In this document: piece by piece, positions 61,583-64,000 of the stretch
Layout: each line of letters starts with the position of its first letter
How positions within the stretch are numbered: position 1 is the stretch's first letter
Assembly (NCBI GenBank): GCA_024231905.1
Contig: JAAEQC010000157.1
Location: forward strand, 27,930-91,929
Direction: 5' to 3'
Source: a bacterium
GTDB lineage: Bacteria; Krumholzibacteriota; Krumholzibacteriia; LZORAL124-64-63
DNA: 64,000 bases
Made by a program: the position numbers and the translations under genes
Notes under the pieces: generated by a model
Databases searched by the model: none
Seen by the model: the letters and a program-made list of their open reading frames with translations, nothing else
What the model was told of the DNA's origin: nothing

Positions 61583-63664
61583 TTACACGTTCACTCCAAG
61601 GGCGATTGTAAGATCATCGGCCTGCAAGGGGCTCAGTGCCTCCTGCCAAACATAAAATCCATCATACCGACCACCGAACATGGTTACCCCACCAAAACGG
61701 CTTCCAATGAAAACTTCCGTAGGAGACATGGGAGTCCAAGGCGAAGAATCGTTAGTCAAGATCTGGTGACTGTTCAACCAAGCGTTTGTATTCCCGGGCA
61801 CCCCGGATACCACTAGCACGTTCCTGCCATCCACACGCCAGTGCGGCTCATAGGTCGCTTGAGCAATGGAGGCAATTGTAGTGTTACCTGCGATGATCAA
61901 CAGGGTTCCTGTACTCTGCTTTAGGGCATAATAACGAGCCCCACTGGTAGAGTCGTATAGATAGTGATTAACGCCATCGCCGGGAAAAAAATCAGGCCGG
62001 AATGCAGCAGCAGTCGTGAATCCAACTGCGGACCCATAGACACCAGCGGCCTGAATAATTTGCATGTACTGGTTTGCGCCGTCAAACTCGAAACCCGGAT
62101 TCAGGAAGCTGGGCTTGTCCGCAGCCGTCACACCGTCACCCAGTAGGCAGACGTGCCCGTTGGCGCTCTTGTCTAGGGTGCGGGATAGGACGGGGCGCAC
62201 GTGGATCTGGTCGTACTCCCCATAACCAGCCACTGCAATTAGGCAGCGCAACCAAAGGCGTGTGGCGTGTGTGGCCACGAAAGTTACATCCACTGCCTGC
62301 CAGTCGACTGATGTCGTGCCCTCGAAGACCACCAGGCTATCGTTCTGGATCCTTGGCAAGGAAGTGCCATCGCTCCGAATCCAACCCGTGACACGATAGG
62401 TCGCACCGACTACCAGGGTGATGCTCCCAGTGGCGAAGGGGTTGTTTACGCCGTTGTAGGCTACGCGCAAGCACTGCGAGCCTTCATATGGATCAGCGGA
62501 TTCCTTTGTCAGTGTTGCGCTGGCTCCGGCAGTCCAATCCCCCACCCCGGTGGCCTCCATATCGGAATCGTCCAAAAGTTCGTCAGTCTCGACAACGGAA
62601 ACGTCGTCGAAGTTCGCTCCGGTGCCCACCGACCCCACGGTCAAGCGTAGATAGAAACTGATCGACAGCGCCACCCCGGTCACGTCGAAATAAACCCACC
62701 CGGAGGAGGTTGTATCGAACACACTTACCCCGCCGACATACACGTTGGCTGTTACACCGCTGTCGCATCTAATCCAGCCCCTTGCCCTGTACCGCTTCCC
62801 TGCAGTCAGTGTGGTTTGTGTTGCACGCGGGGAAGATGCAGACCCGTACACAATCCTTAGCGACTGCAATCCTCCATGAGGATTGACTGTGTCCTTGGAA
62901 AGTACAGCATCCCCCGATGGCGTCCACGCCGCTGTACCAACCGCTTCCATGTCGCCGTCGACCAGGGCCTCCACTGTCCCCCGCACCGTCCCGGCCTTTG
63001 CTGTCGCCTCTGCCATGTCCAGGGCAACGCTCGCCCTGTTCATGTAGCTCCACAGTCGGCCCTCCTCCATCGCGGTTACGTCGGCCTGGGTGAGCCTCCG
63101 GGCATGGGTTGAGAACGACTTGATCGTACCGGTGAGGTGTGATGTTCCGGAGCGGGTTGCGCCCAGATACAAGGCTTCAGACTGCACTGGATCCCACGCC
63201 GTCGCCCCGCCGGACAGCACAGAAGTGCCACTGAAAAACACGTCGGTGTCGCCGGATGTCGTGGAGATAACCAGGCGATTCACCTCGCCGATGACCCACA
63301 AGCCAGAGATCGTCGGCTCGGAAATCGAAGCAATGATCGTGTCCGAATAGCCTACGTAGAGAGCACCGGCAGCGAGATACACTCGGTATCTGTCCGAAGG
63401 CCCGGAGTCAATCAAGTACATCGTGGCAGAGTCGTGGGCCACGGTCGGGATGAACTCAAGAACAATGGAGTGTTCAGTGGTCCCGAACGCAAACGATTCC
63501 AGAAAAGAGACGTACTGCGTCGCCCCGTCCAGCACCACCCCGTCCTTCACCTCGGGCGAACCCACAAGGGTGCCCCCGTTCCGCACCACATCTGCGGGGT
63601 TTCTGAACTGCTCACGGAAGACCACGCGCTCCGCGGCCCGGCTAGGGTAGACGTTGGCGACCAT
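61583..63664 (-). CDS. LamG-like plus tandem carbohydrate-binding-like virion protein
   Basis: two tandem D(G/S)DMEA(V/T)G modules flanked by LamG-like segments (VVLDGATQYVSFLESFAFGTTEHSIVLEF; FEFDGANQYMQIIQAAG). Confidence 0.7.
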   Translation of the reverse strand: MVANVYPSRAAERVVFREQFRNPADVVRNGGTLVGSPEVKDGVVLDGATQYVSFLESFAFGTTEHSIVLEFIPTVAHDSATMYLIDSGPSDRYRVYLAAGALYVGYSDTIIASISEPTISGLWVIGEVNRLVISTTSGDTDVFFSGTSVLSGGATAWDPVQSEALYLGATRSGTSHLTGTIKSFSTHARRLTQADVTAMEEGRLWSYMNRASVALDMAEATAKAGTVRGTVEALVDGDMEAVGTAAWTPSGDAVLSKDTVNPHGGLQSLRIVYGSASSPRATQTTLTAGKRYRARGWIRCDSGVTANVYVGGVSVFDTTSSGWVYFDVTGVALSISFYLRLTVGSVGTGANFDDVSVVETDELLDDSDMEATGVGDWTAGASATLTKESADPYEGSQCLRVAYNGVNNPFATGSITLVVGATYRVTGWIRSDGTSLPRIQNDSLVVFEGTTSVDWQAVDVTFVATHATRLWLRCLIAVAGYGEYDQIHVRPVLSRTLDKSANGHVCLLGDGVTAADKPSFLNPGFEFDGANQYMQIIQAAGVYGSAVGFTTAAAFRPDFFPGDGVNHYLYDSTSGARYYALKQSTGTLLIIAGNTTIASIAQATYEPHWRVDGRNVLVVSGVPGNTNAWLNSHQILTNDSSPWTPMSPTEVFIGSRFGGVTMFGGRYDGFYVWQEALSPLQADDLTIALGVNV

Positions 63665-63673
63665 CGGGGACTC

Positions 63674-64000
63674 CTACTTGGGCTCGGTGACTTCGACCTT
63701 GGCCTCGCCCTTGGCCTCGCCCTTGGGCTCCACGACCGGTTTCTCGGGCTCGGGCTCCACTGGCTTCACGTACTCCTCGATCGCGTGCTTGGTCATCACG
63801 TCTGCCACGACCAGCTTGCAGTCGATGTTCTGCACCACATCCTTTGACGCCTTCGCCGAAAGCTCCCGCACGATCCGCTTCTCCTCGGCCACCGCCAGCT
63901 TGACCGTGGCCCTGGTGGAGTAGCCGCACTGGTGTAGCAGGTTGGTCGAGAGCTTGTTGGCCCTACAGTGCTCGAGGGCGTCCAGGGCTTCCTGTGCCAC
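63674..64000 (-). CDS. hypothetical protein, 5' end beyond window
   Basis: ...KASKDVVQNIDCKLVVADVMTKHAIEEYVKPVEPEPEKPVVEPKGEAKGEAKVEVTEPK; open at window edge. Confidence 0.55.
   Translation of the reverse strand: MAQEALDALEHCRANKLSTNLLHQCGYSTRATVKLAVAEEKRIVRELSAKASKDVVQNIDCKLVVADVMTKHAIEEYVKPVEPEPEKPVVEPKGEAKGEAKVEVTEPK

Noticed and set aside
1-64000. CRISPR arrays, rRNA or tRNA genes
   Set aside because: No regularly spaced direct repeats of CRISPR type and no cloverleaf/rRNA-like sequence noticed; a tRNAscan/minced run would be needed to be definitive.

Overview
This window looks like about 64 kb of one tailed-phage (myovirus-type) genome. It is high-GC and almost entirely transcribed leftward (minus strand). 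From right to left it contains: (i) a virion module of LamG/carbohydrate-binding-like proteins, neck/completion proteins, contractile sheath, tube, tail assembly chaperone, tape measure, hub, spike, gp25, baseplate J, tail protein I-like and fibre-like proteins; (ii) two lipoprotein-like genes, one of them the only convincing plus-strand gene; (iii) a recombination/replication operon (RecE-like nuclease, RecT, Rep-like protein, DnaB helicase, RuvC-like resolvase, TSCPD, HD, ASCH, Dam, PD-(D/E)XK, SNF2); (iv) a lysis cassette (holin-like, amidase endolysin, transglycosylase); (v) a long left arm of tiny, translationally coupled, often Zn-ribbon genes, with SSB, a phosphatase, a sulfotransferase-like protein, an XRE regulator and a serine recombinase. 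The strongest non-routine observations are: the same 11-bp iteron family at two loci (intergenic at 6.4 kb, and inside the rep gene at 33.1 kb), suggesting a lambda-O-like origin; a predicted -1 programmed frameshift (T TTT TTC) in the tail-chaperone gene upstream of the tape measure; interleaved inverted repeats with pseudoknot topology in the leader of the rep transcript; two sigma70-type promoters with palindromic operators in their spacers; and a shuffled carbohydrate-binding-like module present four times in three virion genes. All calls come from reading the sequence and ORF track; no database search was run.
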